Shown here: positions 21,416-33,345 of the stretch, one piece after another
Layout of the letters: each line of letters starts with the position of its first letter
Position numbering within the stretch: position 1 is the stretch's first letter
DNA from: Varanus komodoensis
Taxonomy: Eukaryota > Chordata > Lepidosauria > Squamata > Varanidae
DNA length: 64,000 nt
Assembly (NCBI RefSeq): GCF_004798865.1
Contig: NW_025335568.1
Span: 26,423,748 to 26,487,747, forward strand
Reading direction: 5' to 3'
Notes under the pieces: generated by a model
Databases searched by the model: none
What the model saw: the letters and a program-made list of their open reading frames with translations, nothing else
What the model was told of the DNA's origin: nothing
Program-made: the position numbers and the translations under genes

Positions 21416-24400
21416 ACATTTGCACACATTTAACATCATATCTAGTTTGGGCCATTCTGGAACCCTCTCTGTGCTGGTTTGGGCTGCTCTGCAGCTCACA
21501 AGAGAGATTCATGCAATAATAGCCTGTTCCAATTTTATGTTTATAATTTACTCCATGTCATATGTCACCCTTAAGGAAATATTCTGGGGTACTCAAGCAC
21601 AGTTTAGAGCGTCACAATTTGCTTCTTTGGAGATGCATTTTTAAAAACAGGTCCCTCTGTTTGGCAGATCCACATCAACAGTTGATTTTGTTTAACACAT
21701 TCCCTCGCTTGAGTGCAGATTAAGATTTCTTCTGTCAGTGCTACAGCTGCGATAGCAGTCTCTAATTCTGTCAGTTACCTCTCCTCAGAAGATCTCGTTG
21801 AGAAAGTTTATTTAGATGGATGCCCAAACCAATCCTGAATATCCACTTATTCCTTCAGATATTGGGATGTGGGGTCACTGACACAGCAAGTGTGAGAGAA
21901 ACCCATTAAGAATTCATGGAAAGTGTTGTCCTAAACAAAACCTAGAAATATTTCAACAGTCTTGAATCAGCATGCCTAAAATGCTGATTATATATATAAT
22001 CTTTATATATTTGAATTTAAATGTATTTATATTTAAATATATATAGCTTTATATATTTAAAGCTTATAGCACAGTTTTAAATATATGAACTGGGAAATAA
22101 GTCTCATTGTTTTTCACTGAGATTATCTCCAAACAATTTCTGACCTCTGTGAGTCAGCAGAAAATATATAACTAATTATCATGTCTTGACTCCTCAAAGG
22201 CAAGTACTCCTTCAGTTCCATTTCTATTCAAGCAACATGATTTCATCTGAAGAATATGGGATTCCAACCTACAGTTCATGATATTCCAGTTCTGGCCATT
22301 GAAAGACCAGAGAGAGGAAGGAAAAGACTCAGCAGCACAACTGATTAAATTTGTATGCCAGTGAGAGCGTGCCATCTTTTATTTTGCTACACAGATGTAA
22401 TAAAACTGTTGAAAGGAATTGAACAATCAGCTAAAAGTGAAGTCTTTGTAAAGTTCGGTGTTAATTATTGTTCCGGTACTTTTCTTGCATATTTGTAAAC
22501 AGTAAATTACTTCTGAGGAAACTTCTTTAGCTCAGCAAACCGCTTCAGAATCGCAGTGCTTTAATTCATTGTTTAATCTTCCCATGGGGAAATTACTTTT
22601 AAGTGTCTGTCTGAAAATGCAAGTTCTTAAACTTCACAGCTGTCAACTTCTTGGTAGTAACTTCTATTTACATTTACCTGAAAACATGTTTACTGTGCAG
22701 TTTGTCACCTTAAATCAAAACTATTCTTCATTTTAATTCTTTCAGGACATAGTTGCTGATAGATTTAGGCTTGTTATATACCAGAAATAGGAAGCCTTAC
22801 TTAGGTGGGAGGTCGTATGGCTGAGGAAAGTCCATAAGCAGAGGGCCAGACTGCCCAGGATTCTGGCTGGAAAATTGCTACTTCAGCTGGGTACTGAACT
22901 CAGGTAGTTTTCTTCACCCCGTACCTTCTCCTTTAGTGAGTACAAGTGGAAAGAAAGTACATTGTTCATCCTCCTGCCTGGAACATTGAAGTCTGCCTAG
23001 GTATGGGAGAAAAGCGGTGCATGAGCTTGTTGAAATTCTCCAAACTTAACTCCAAAGTTCAGTTCAACTTGTTCCTCCCTTCCTGACCTGCTTTTTGCTG
23101 CATTGTATACATTTTTCAAAGGCGTGCACTTTTCACCATGGACTACAGCATGAAAATGTATTTTTAAAGTATGCATTTTATTTTAAAATCTGCATTTTTA
23201 AGAACAGAAACTCCCATTCCTGTTTTGAATTGTGAACAAAAAATTTCAAGTGACTTACATTCTGGGTTTAGGATTCATCTCAGTTAGGAGATGGGGTGAT
23301 GTTCAATGTAACCCTACATGGATTTCCAGTCATAAAGGCCATGAGCAATCCCCTCTACCAGCCTGTGGTGATTAATTTTATGTGAGGGAGGGGTTTAAGG
23401 AAGGAGGGGGGCTAAGAGAGGGAACCTTGAGATCACACCCACAGCTCTGTGACTAGAAGGATGTCCGTAGGCTTTTCTTTTGCTTGTTGATTGATACCCT
23501 ATATCCAGATTTTACCTTTATATGTACTTAATAAAATGGCATCATCTATGACACAGATGGTTTTGTTTCTTCCTAAGTATCTTTGCATTCAAAGGTATGA
23601 CATCTGATATTCAAAATATGCTAGTCTGAACACATGTTAACCCCATTGCATTAAGAATTTAAGATCAAGTGACTTTGCTGCCAATCATTCTGAAGCAAGT
23701 AAGTCCATTAAGCTAGGATAGAAGTAAGCAATCAAAATTAGAACTTCAGGTTAACTAGACAGTAAACTGGACTAATGGTCTGTATTTAGGGACAGCATTT
23801 CAAGTATAATTATTTCTTAGATCTGCCAATTTTTTTCCAGTTCCCTACTTTTCCACTTTACACTGATCCTATACAGCAAGTAACTATTGCTATAACCACC
23901 AAATGGGACAAAGCAAGAGAGAGTTTAATTGCCTAAAAAGGCCTTTTAAAGTTACGCTGACAAAGCCTTAGGGCAAGGGAAAACTAAGAGTTGTAGAACT
24001 TCTTTTTGTCTAAGCATGCATTTATAATAGACTCTGATTACAACGCAACACAGAATTACCTGAGATAAAACCCCACTAAATATAGTAGGAAAGATTTACT
24101 TCTGCAGAGGATTGTACTGACATCATCTACAGTAGTTAATCTTGTATTTTGAAAGCTGTCCAGAATGCAGTCAAAAGATCAGTTAGTTAATCTAAGCCAT
24201 ACTACCATAGAACATGAACTGAACATGTGGAATTTACTCCACATTAACATAGAGGATTGCATCATGTTTCCCTTTCAGCTTGCTTTGACCACTAAAGTGC
24301 TGTTTTGAAGAAGTATAGGTGATTGAATCCTTTTCTTTGTTTTTCAATACATATATTATAGCCTGAGGAATATTGGTCCTGTTTGCATAAGCTGCTGGGT

Positions 24401-25760
24401 ACAAAAGTTGAGAACAAGACACATTCTTTCTATATGGAGTAATATCTTGCCTAAACGTGGATCACTCCCCACCCCTTCTGTCCTGGTGGTCTCTCTGGAG
24501 CAAAAGGTGAGGCTGCCTGATCAGCTCCCTCATCTTCAGGGCATCAACTCAGATGTCTGTGCCTACCTCATTCTTCCCCATGAGGCCTTCTGGGATACCA
24601 CTTCTAGGACTGAGAGAGAAGGAGGTGGCAAAAAGAAGGGAGTTACCATGATGAACCTGATCATCTGTCAGGCACATTGATGTAAAAAAACCATGAAGGC
24701 TTTCAGGACTGATTAGTATGTCATGAGAACCCAGACAGCATGTGTGAAGCATCCCTGACAGAGCCTACTGCCTGTGTAAACCAAATACTTTTCCCAATAG
24801 AAAGTGCGTGTGTATGAATTATCCAGGCTATAAAGGCATTTCTTTTCAGTCTTGCATGAGCTCACTAAAAGCCTCTGAAAATATATGTCAAAATACTCTA
24901 GGGGGAAACTAACCAATCAGCTTGTCAACTTAGCAGCTGCACTACCAATTAGCACAGGTGGAAAACTTCTTTTAACAGCTATGGAAATATTGCACGGCCA
25001 ATAGTGCTGCGTAGATTGAAACACAACAGAAAAAAGTAAGGTACGCCTAAGTAAAAATTCTCTGCTCAACAAAGTTTTCTTTTAACCCATTTCATCAAGT
25101 GGTGACATAGAGAGCATTCCCAGAATTCCCTGCATTGAAACAGAGAAGAGATTAATACAATGGAAATTGATCAAAAGATTTTTCCCAGTCCAATATGGAT
25201 GTAAGAACTGCTTCAGAGATGTTCAGGCAAATGCCGTGCACATACTGAAGAAGGGACACAGTTGCATCCACCAGCCATCCTCTTTCCACTCCCATATATC
25301 AGCTGGCCTTTCCCTTGACTCTCTGCATCTCATCCTTGCTAACTGCACATTTGGTGAACATGAGAAGACGCTTTAAGCTCATGTGGCTCTTCCTTTACGA
25401 GAGCAGATCTAGGATTAATCAGGATGCCTCTCATATGGTGGTGTTCCATAGATATATGTTGGTATACTCCTCCTCTTGCTCACCAAAGATTCATCTGGAT
25501 CAGCTGAGAGGCAGCAGTGGTGCCAAAGGCAGTGTATGGTGGAGGGAAGGCTGTTGAGCCCATGCAGCTCTGCAGCCCCTTCTCACATTATTTCACGTTC
25601 ATCCATTTAGTTGGAGTCCACCATCCAAGTAATAGAGGGACAACATCAGTAACCAATATCCTTACACCCTCCCAGGTCCTGGCACTCCAGTGCACAGTTA
25701 ACCCTTAGTCAACCCAGTACTCAGTCTGTACTTCAGACCTTCAAAATGTGAAAATCATAG
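21416..25760. other. Long unique region; possible conserved non-coding block
   Basis: The longest repeat-poor stretch here. 21980-22090 is an AT-rich near-palindromic tract (TATATATAATC, ATTTAAATATATATAG). 22400-22640 keeps several CpGs in AT-rich DNA and has the texture of a conserved non-coding element. 23340-23560 ends with TACTTAATAAAATGGC, a polyadenylation-like signal with no gene attached. The open frames at 24408-24680 and 25167-25557 show no motif. Confidence 0.35.
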
Positions 25761-25953
25761 ATATAATGGTATAATGGCTAGAGAGCTGGACTGGGACTCA
25801 TTACAGTTTCATCGAAGAAGCCTTCTGGGTGACTTTGGGTCCAACACTTTGTCTAACTTCCCTTGTAAATTTGTTGTGAAGATAAAATGAGGAGGAAGAG
25901 GAAGATTATGTAGCCTGAGTTCTTTGCAGAAAGAGGCAAGGTATCAATACTAT

Positions 25954-25955
<2 letters not shown>
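25761..25955 (+). mobile_element. MIR-type (CORE) SINE
   Basis: The tRNA-like head ATAATGGCTAGAGAGCTGGA is followed by the CORE block GGGTGACTTTGGGTCCAACA. The segment TTGTTGTGAAGATAAAATGA comes next, and then the tail GATTATGTAGCCTGAGTTC. It ends in a TAA microsatellite. Box B (normally GGTTCGAATCC) is largely lost. Confidence 0.78.

Positions 25956-25987
<32 letters not shown>
25956..25987. repeat. (TAA)n microsatellite
   Basis: An uninterrupted run of about ten TAA units, directly on the 3' end of the MIR, from whose tail it presumably expanded. Confidence 0.93.
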
Positions 25988-25989
<2 letters not shown>

Positions 25990-27154
25990 GGACCATACCC
26001 TGTCCTAGTTCCTATATTGAAAGTGAAATCCTCACTAGACAACATGATACTTACCCACTTTGATCTGAAAACAGTTAAGAAAGAGAGTCTCATGGAAAGA
26101 CTGAATATTTAGTTCTTGAAGATTAGAAACCAATATTCAAAGGATGGCTCTGTCTGGGGAAAACAATCCAGATCTTAAAAGTTGCATGAAGCCAATACTT
26201 TTGTAGAATACTTTTTAAAATACAATTTCAAGATACCAGAAACAGAGCAGCATGTCCTGATATAACTGATTATGCAAAATGGATTGTTCATGTCATGCTG
26301 GCAAATCCTTCCTGCTAATGTCAAGGAGATTAAATGGAAAGAACCTGAGGTGGTGAAGTATGGATTATAAGAACTAAAAAATAAAAATAAAAAATGCCAT
26401 TTTCTACAGTGCACAGAATAAAGCAGGGATTAATAGAACATTTTCTACTATGCTACCAAACTAATACATAGCCACTAATGATGAAAGGTGAAAGATTTCT
26501 ATCCCCCAAAGAGCAGTAATACAACCCATATGGATTTTTCATTTAGGCAGCAAGCAGGACAGCAGTTCAGGGGAAAGGAACAGGAAGCAAGTCATATAAG
26601 AACTGCATGTGCATTTTACGCTATGCAGTTGGAATATGCCTCCTTTCCCACCCCTGCAAAAGCATGCTTTCCAGTGAAAAGATGTACAGAATAACCAGAA
26701 CGGGATGGATGTGATCAAATGACTTTTTATTAAGAGGAGATGCTATAGTATCACTCATTTTATTTATAAAATAGCATTGCACAGTTCCTCCCAATTTGGC
26801 CTACTGCTGATTTTTTCCCTTGCTCTGATTAAAACAGATGAATACCAGAAATTGCCTGGTATTTCATATTCACAATATTTATTCATAATGTATAACCCCC
26901 ATTAACTTCAGCAAGTGATTTTTTTGTTTACTTATTAGGAAGCCATGTATAAATCACTGACTAGTCAGATTTCATCACGCTCACATTGGCCCTAATTACC
27001 TCTTATTCTGGCACACAAAATGCTTGCTATTGGCTTTTTTTCAAGCCAAAAGCCAATCAGTTGCCCATCTTGTTAGATATGAAGACCATACATCAAGCCT
27101 ATAATTTGTTTGTGTGAGTGTATTCTCCAGTATTTAATTTGATTTAAAAGCCCC
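25988..27154. other. Unique sequence; possible conserved block
   Basis: 26880-27130 has an even, non-repetitive texture around CATCACGCTCACATTGGCCC, with an inverted GGCTTTTTTTCAAGCC-like motif. It is a candidate conserved non-coding element. No gene was recognised. Confidence 0.35.
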
Positions 27155-27280
27155 AGCTTTGATACTTGGCATTTACAGATAGGCAAGGAAAGACTCCTGT
27201 TTGAAGCCTTGGAAAATTGCTGCCATTCTGTTGAAAAGTTGGGTACTTTTCATGAAGTCTGAAGTAAGGCACCACTGCTA
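27155..27280 (+). mobile_element. tRNA-derived SINE body, degraded
   Basis: TTGGCATTTACAGATAGGCA, then AGGAAAGACTCCTGTTTGAA and GCCTTGGAAAATTGCTGCC, match the body that follows the tRNA-Ala-like head in the 11222/20215 family, here on the plus strand. The head itself is missing or unrecognisable. Confidence 0.45.
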
Positions 27281-27299
27281 GCATTAGTTTGCCAGGGCA

Positions 27300-28450
27300 G
27301 AGGGTGTGGGGGTGGGAGGGACTCTCTTGACATTGATATTAAACTAAAGGATATTGCCTTGTAATGAAAACCATGCCTCTTTTAGAAAATGCAATGATGT
27401 ACAATGTTGGAGATGTAGGCAATGACTCCATAATGACTCTCACTTATGGAGGTGAGAGATTCTCCCATGATGTAGAAATTTCCTGATAATCTGGAGGGTC
27501 ACCATCCTGAATTTGTGGTATGCCACAAACTTATTGAGGGGTTTCATATCCATTTTGTCACGGCATGATGCTCCTTTCTTAAGGGCAATGAAAAGAATCA
27601 GACACACTTTTTGGAAGTGTTTGGGAGGAGGAACAAGTTCTATTGGTCCAACTCTTGGGGATGATAAATTTCTGCTGCCATCAATTGCTATTTGTGAGTG
27701 GATCTGGAAGGAGAGAAAGCAGAAACTTCTTCACAGGAATGGAACTCCATGAAATCATCATGTTGTGCAGTGCTGAGAGAGTCTGGCTCTGTCCAGTCCA
27801 ATTTATGAAGGAAGTGATGCAACCATCTGTTCATGGGAAGGACATGAGTTGGCAAAGACCGTAGGAAGATGAGGTGAGCCTCACATATGTAGACCAAAGG
27901 TTTGACATCTAGACTAGAATCTGGTTCTAGACAAGAAAGGATTTGTGAATCTGAAGTCGAGTGGCCAAAAGGATGAGCAGGAAGGAGGTCTGAAGAGATG
28001 AAAAAAGAAGAGGAGGAGGAGGTTGCTTGAACAGAGGATGTTTTATTTCTTTTGCAAAGAGGGTGCAGACATCTTCTTCTCCTTGGCTTACACTAAAATG
28101 TATTTGGGGACTTCCTCTCTGAAAATGTGTGTTCCTGAGAAAGGGGAATGCTTTGATCCCCCCTGGAATATATATTCATGTTTCTGGGTTTCAGCCATTA
28201 TGAACATCTTGCCACTGTGGTTGCTGCAGTAGAGCGTGGGACAAAGACTTGCAATTCTGGGTAGCCTCTGAAATGGAAGTATCTGTTTTGTGTAACTGAG
28301 AATGGCTCCTAAGCAAGGAAACGCTCTCCAACTCTTTACTATTGATGATATCTTCACCCCAAAAGAGAGTGGCTGAGGATAAAATGAGTATGGGAGAGGA
28401 AGCTTTGAAACCCAGAGTGGTGACCTCATTAAGTTGCTTCAATGGTGCTT
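27300..28450 (-). mobile_element. DIRS-like retrotransposon fossil (gag/pol part)
   Basis: The minus strand near 27485-27565 encodes KPLNKFVAYHKFRMVTLQ. This resembles the reverse-transcriptase block of DIRS retrotransposons, where 'LDLKPLNRF---RKFRM-TL' is characteristic. Upstream on the same strand (to about 28450) are Ser/His- and Lys/Phe-rich frames that fit the gag-to-pol part of such elements, though less surely. DIRS elements integrate with a tyrosine recombinase and have unusual termini. No recombinase region or terminal repeats were identified. The copy is broken, with its reading frame interrupted several times, and looks old. An unrelated origin of the outer parts is possible. Confidence 0.58.
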
Positions 28451-29120
28451 TGGCAGATTGCTATGGCTCCTGAAGGTCAGGTCGCTACAGGAACTAGAGG
28501 AACCTTGAGTTCTTGCATTTTACTCTGTGATAAGAATTATTACCTTTGAGGTGTGCCAGAGGCCTGTTTGCCTTGGCCAGAGGCCTTCCATTTTGTTTTT
28601 TCAAAGAAAAATTTGAGTAGAATTTTCCAAAGAAAAAAGAAAATGATATCTTATGATTAGGTGAGTTAGGCTCTGGAAATACTGCTTAACTTCTGGAAAA
28701 CAGCTGGTTGTTTCCAAGAGGAATTAATGACAAAAGAGGCCCAATTTTAAATTAATAGGGAGGAAAGTTAAATCATTCTTAAATCATCTTACATTTTATG
28801 GTTCCTGTACATTTCCAGTATCTGACAATTTCCCCTCTAACTGTGGCCTTCATCTAGGAAAGCAAATGAATCTGAATCAGACTTTTGCTCAGGAGAAAGT
28901 CCCCTTTCAGAAGTTGTGGGCAGTTTAATGTTTTTAGAAGTTTTAGAATGTTTGGCTTTGAGTGTCTTTCTTTGTTTTTGGTTTATGTGTGTGTTTTGCT
29001 TTGTTTTTTGGTTGTTTGGTTTTTCTTTGACCGGGAAAAGCAGCGAAGGAGAAGAAGTGGAAGGAAAAAACCTTTTTTAAATAATTAGTAGTTTCACTTA
29101 ATTTGGACTTCAAGCATCTG
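28451..29120. other. Unique sequence with T-rich tract
   Basis: 28970-29035 is TTTG-rich low complexity (GTTTTTTGGTTGTTTGG). This explains the Phe/Val-rich open frame at 28885-29088. Confidence 0.5.
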
Positions 29121-29165
29121 ACAGTCCTATGTATCTCCACTCAGAAATAGGTCCCAGCAGTGGGG
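29121..29165. repeat. Dispersed hairpin repeat, half copy
   Basis: CAGTCCTATGTATCTCCACT, then CAGAAATAGGTCCCAGCAG, matches the left arm of the family (consensus AATCCTATGCATGTCTACTC, AGAAGTAAGTCCCATTGA). The right arm is absent. Confidence 0.45.
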
Positions 29166-29989
29166 ACATCTGCCATGCAAGTAGAGGTATGAATTTAGCA
29201 GAAACCATTTCATCTACATGGAATTAAATATACACTGCCTCTTTGTGTACCAGTTATGGACTTTATTATACTGTATGCTCATTTGCTTAAAATAATATTT
29301 ATGTTATGTAGCTGAGGAAGCAAAATATCATTATGAGGTATCCTCAAAATGGCATCTCTGTTGAGATGATACAATTTGTTTTTTAATATGGTGCAAGCCA
29401 CACAGTTAATTAACTAAAATAGCCATTATTAAATTGACAACACTTTCTTTGGTCAATTTGCATGTTGCATAATCAGACCACTTCAGATGTTTTGTTCTGC
29501 TAGCATGGCTGGCTTTCAGTTGGTTAATCAAACAGTAGCATCTATGCAACCAGTATACGTGAATTATGACCATGTCATCCAGTCCTTTCAATTAGATTAA
29601 CTGAGAGCTTTGACGATGTCAAGCTAAGGCAGAAACAGCCATTTAATGTGAACTAGGAGGCAGAAAGCATGAGTCATGGGGCAAGCTAGGTCAGTACCAG
29701 CACATAACTCAAGACCAAAAGAGGGACCAAACCAAGACTGAGGTACTTGCAAAGCTCAAGTGCAACAAGAAATGCTTCTCTTCATCATCATCTTATTTTT
29801 TTTTTTCAGTTGACTCCAATGGCCCACCTGGACTGGTTGAGTCACTCCAGAGTATGATAATATTTTACTGAGAAGCTTCTGCCTGCAACTTTATGGTCCA
29901 CCACCAATGTCCACAATTCCCAGCAGCTCTTACAAACAGGGAAACCATAATTTTATGGTAAATATCACATTTTCATGTATATATCATGT
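29166..29989. other. Unique sequence, no gene seen
   Basis: A T-run lies at about 29793-29806, followed by a phrase (ACAATTCCCAGCAGCTC, near 29912) vaguely like a hAT MITE arm but too short to call. Confidence 0.4.
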
Positions 29990-30152
29990 TGCTGTTGCCC
30001 TTCCTCTGCTTTTATCCTAACAACAATTCTGTAGCATAGCTTCACCTGGGAGACCCTTACCTTGCCTAAAGCAAGCCGTCTGGATCTTGTGGCTTGGAGC
30101 TGAACCCAGGCCTCACTGCATCTAGTCTCATAATCTCACCACTACTACATAT
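29990..30152 (-). mobile_element. MIR-type (CORE) SINE, partial
   Basis: Read on the minus strand, the head GTAGTAGTGGTGAGATTATG is followed by GAGGCCTGGGTTCAGCTCC (box B). The CORE and the ATTGTTGTTAGGATAAAAGC segment come next. The L2-like tail is missing. Divergence is high, so this is an older copy. Confidence 0.72.
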
Positions 30153-31977
30153 TCCTGTCATCTTATAATGAGCTAGAGAAAGGCATTTGATTCTCTACCA
30201 CCAATGCTATTCAGGGCAAGTCTTACACTAGAAGGGGTGACCTAGGAGATTTTAATGGGGCCATTATATCCCTGCCCTATGACAGGTAGAACAATAAAAG
30301 AACAGTTATCCACAAAGGTCCCAGGGGTTTCTCCACCTCGTCCCCAGTTCTTTGAATGTGTGTGGAATGAATACTTGCATTGCTTCCTGTGCTCATGTTT
30401 TGCTGTAGGATTGGATGCAAGCAGTTTCACAGACAAGGATTATTAATAGAAAACAGATGAAAACTTTATTACCATGGGAACATCCTTCCAAGTCACAAAC
30501 AATAATCCATCAGCCATTGAACAGAGGTAGCTGACATTATTTGGTTGAGGTGCTTTGCTGAAAACCAACAATGATGGGGCTTTTAAATGTTTCATTTCAG
30601 CTGTATTGTTTGACAAGCCTTTCATATAATTTTCCTAGTGCCAGCTCCTCGGCCATGACAACTCCATGACAAGTCTATGACATTAATTCCTATCTGCTAG
30701 TGAGAAATTAGCATTTGACCTTTTGCGGCACGGCTTGGCAACATTCTAAAAAGCAAGGTAGTTATGCAAAAGTACTGCAGCTCGTGCTGTTTGCCTGAGA
30801 ACAGGAGGGAGTCAACCAGCAGGCATGCCACAAGCCATCAGCACATGGAATTGTCACACGAGAATGTTAACATGGCTCTTGGTAAATAAATTGCTTTGCT
30901 GATATTCTACTGTATCAGCATCATTCTCACCATCGAGATAACCCCCTGTTCAAAGCAAAAGTGGGGTAGGGATCTGTTTGTCCAGGGTTTTAGTAATACA
31001 AACTCCACCTGTGCTGGCAGAACTACCTTTTAAGAGTTACTCTTGTGGCTACAAGGACCACCAAGGTCAGAACAAATGGCTTGCCTGGGGCTTTTTAGAA
31101 CAACAGGAGACACAAGACTCATTTCACTCAGCTGATATGTTATGAACTTACTAGGTGATTGCTTTTAGGCTCCCAGCTCTACAACACCCACCTCTAGCTG
31201 CCCACAGTGGGGTGGATCCTGTTAATAGTCTGGCAAAAGAGAAACTTGCAACATGCCATCAAAGGAGACTTTCCCCCTTTTTAGTCCCCTTGCAGAGCAG
31301 GGGAGCAGATTTCAGCAAAAAAATGTTTGCAGGAGCAAGGGGCTACTCCTACCAGTGTGCATTTGCCCAATTTGAATTGGGGACACATGTACTTATACTA
31401 AATCAAGAAATAAAAGTGTGGTCAGCAGCATGCTATACAATTAACATAATATGAAGGTTGTCCCTGAGAGAGGGAGGCACAAGAGGAGGAAAAGCACAGC
31501 AGCAAGATTAGAACAATAAGATGGATTTGGGTGTTCGGCAAATCTTTAATCATTTGACATGAGCACAGATTTTTGTAGTGACTAGTTTTTTCTGAGTCAT
31601 ATGGGTTCTGCAGGCAGACAATTTTTCACTTTTGTACTAATGAATATAACTTATGGATGTAGTTGCCTCAGTCTTGTGGGAATAACTTCAAAAAATATTA
31701 CTAATTCTTACACCAAAAACCAAGGGAAAAAAACCACACTGTATCCTGGAGTTTTAACATGCTGCACAACATAAGAGCTGTGTGGACAATGGGTCACAGT
31801 CAATCAGGACTAAAGAGATTTACACCAGGCAATTTTTACCTGTATGGTAATACCTGACTCGCTGGCTTACCACAGGATGCTTCCCACAAACCACCTCTTC
31901 ATGCTATGTCTACCATTATACCCCGGGTTTCTTCAGACAAGCTATATCATGATGTTTTCATAGCACAGAATTATACA
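30153..31977. other. Unique sequence; possible conserved block
   Basis: 30630-30850 keeps several CpGs (CTCGGCCATG, TTTTGCGGCACGGC, GCTCGTGCTG) within AT-rich DNA and has no repeat match, so it is a candidate conserved non-coding element. The 99-codon frame at 31155-31454 has no motif. Confidence 0.35.
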
Positions 31978-32222
31978 CTCATGATTCTAACTGATAAAAT
32001 AGTAGAGGTGGAAGAGGCCAAGAAGGTCATCAGATTCAAACCCCTATGCAATGCAGGACTCCAAGTTAAAGCATCCCTGACAGATCCCAGCTACATCTTG
32101 AATGCCCCCAATGTGGGAGAGACCATGACCTCTTGAAGTAACTGTTTCCACTGAAGTTTCAACACTCAGGAAGTTCTTCCTGATGCTCAGCCAAACCTGG
32201 TTTCTTGCAACCTGAGTTGTGT
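31978..32222 (-). mobile_element. CR1 LINE 3' end
   Basis: The plus strand begins near GATTCTAACTGATAAAATAG, a worn form of the CR1 3' terminus. It then runs GGTGGAAGAGGCCAAGAAGG, TCATCAGATTCAAACCCC, GCATCCCTGACAGATCCCAG, ATGTGGGAGAGACCATGACC and CAGGAAGTTCTTCCTGATGC. This is the antisense of the classic CR1 3' region (in birds 'TTGGAAGGGACC ... CCAACCCC'). It is 5' truncated, with no intact frame. Confidence 0.85.
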
Positions 32223-32627
32223 TTTCTGCAAGGTACATTTTCAATGGGTGTTAAACTTGTGGTACTGCTCTGGAGTGGCTTCGGTAGGCTCATATTGCTG
32301 CTAAAGGAAGTATCCTGCCATGCTTTCATTTCAGAAGTATTTGCAAATGCACAGGAGCCATGGCATGAATGTGAATAACACATTGTTTTAAGTACTGTGT
32401 GAAGAAGGTCAGCATGGGCAGCTTCCACAAAAGAAAAGCAACTCTGAGAAGGAGACAAGCCCATCACCCTTCATTTGCTTCCCCACAACCTTTGCACCTC
32501 CCCATGGTTTCCCCCATCTGCTAGTGAACAGAAGAGTAAATTCAGTGCTGTTTATCCCTCCCCTTACCTTTCCTTTGAAAAACATTAGGTATCCTTTGTC
32601 CCCTTCCTTCAAGGAATAACTAGCTAA
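32223..32627. other. Unique sequence, no gene seen
   Basis: C/T-rich stretches near 32480-32600. The frames on both strands lack motifs. Confidence 0.4.
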
Positions 32628-32690
32628 AATCATGTGTTCACATGTCTACTCAGAGGTAATCATGTGAGCCTTAATGATCCTTACTCACAA
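32628..32690. repeat. Dispersed hairpin repeat, degraded
   Basis: GTTCACATGTCTACTCAGAG, then GTAATCATGTGAGCCTTAAT and CCTTACTCAC, follows the arm order of the family with many substitutions. Confidence 0.4.
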
Positions 32691-33244
32691 GATCACATTG
32701 ATTTCATTTCAGTTCAGTCCAGGGCTTGGGATGGGATGGCATGGGATGAAACGGCATGGCATTTACTCCTGGGGATACATTTGCTTTTGGATGGAGGGAA
32801 CACCAGTGCTGATCCTGTTGGCATCACCCCATGGATTGTGGAGGGTGGCAGCAGCAGCCCTACGACCTTCTCTTGCCATTCAAGTCCTCTTCTCTGAGTT
32901 ATTGCAGTTGTTGGCATGAGAATGCAGGAGCAGCTGTCAATAATTTGAATTTGTAAAAATTCCTCCATTCTTTTACACCAGAAAAGGCATGCCTTTACAT
33001 ACCTTGATGGAAACAAAAAAGAACAAAATAAACAAGACGGGGAAATAATGATCTGAGACAAACACATGTTTTAAAGGGCCATTTCCCTGCACAGTTTTTT
33101 AGTGCCTCCTTGCAATTGTGTCTGACAGCATTTCATGTTTTCAACATAGTGGAAGCTGTGCTCTATTCTCTATTATAATAAATGTGTTTTGCCTAAATAC
33201 AACAGCGCAACCGGATAAACAGAAGGAAGACAGCCCCTGAACGT
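32691..33244. other. Unique sequence with GGGATG-rich tract
   Basis: 32719-32760 is a short imperfect GGGATGGCATG repeat. It drives the Trp/Gly-rich frames seen here on both strands. Confidence 0.45.
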
Positions 33245-33345
33245 AGCCCTATCCACTTCAATGGGTCTAGTCTAAGTATTTTATTTATATGGTTTCTATT
33301 TCACTCAATATCCGAAGTAGGACTAACATTGGAAAAACTCCAATT
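33245..33345. repeat. Dispersed hairpin repeat, variant
   Basis: GCCCTATCCACTTCAATGGG, then TCTAGTCTAAG and CCGAAGTAGGACTAACATTG. The phrase 'CAATGGGTCTA-TCTAAGTAGGACTAACATTGGA' is the form this repeat often takes in reptile DNA as I recall it. A similar variant is at 47841-47965. Confidence 0.55.

Noticed and set aside
23340-23590. Possible solo LTR ending in a polyadenylation-like signal
   Set aside because: No TG...CA ends, no duplication and no second copy were seen; the signal alone is weak.
28885-29088. Phe/Val-rich open frame resembling a membrane segment
   Set aside because: It is translation of a TTTG-rich low-complexity tract.
29793-29960. Phrase like a hAT MITE arm (ACAATTCCCAGCAGCTC)
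   Set aside because: The match is under 20 bp and has no second arm.
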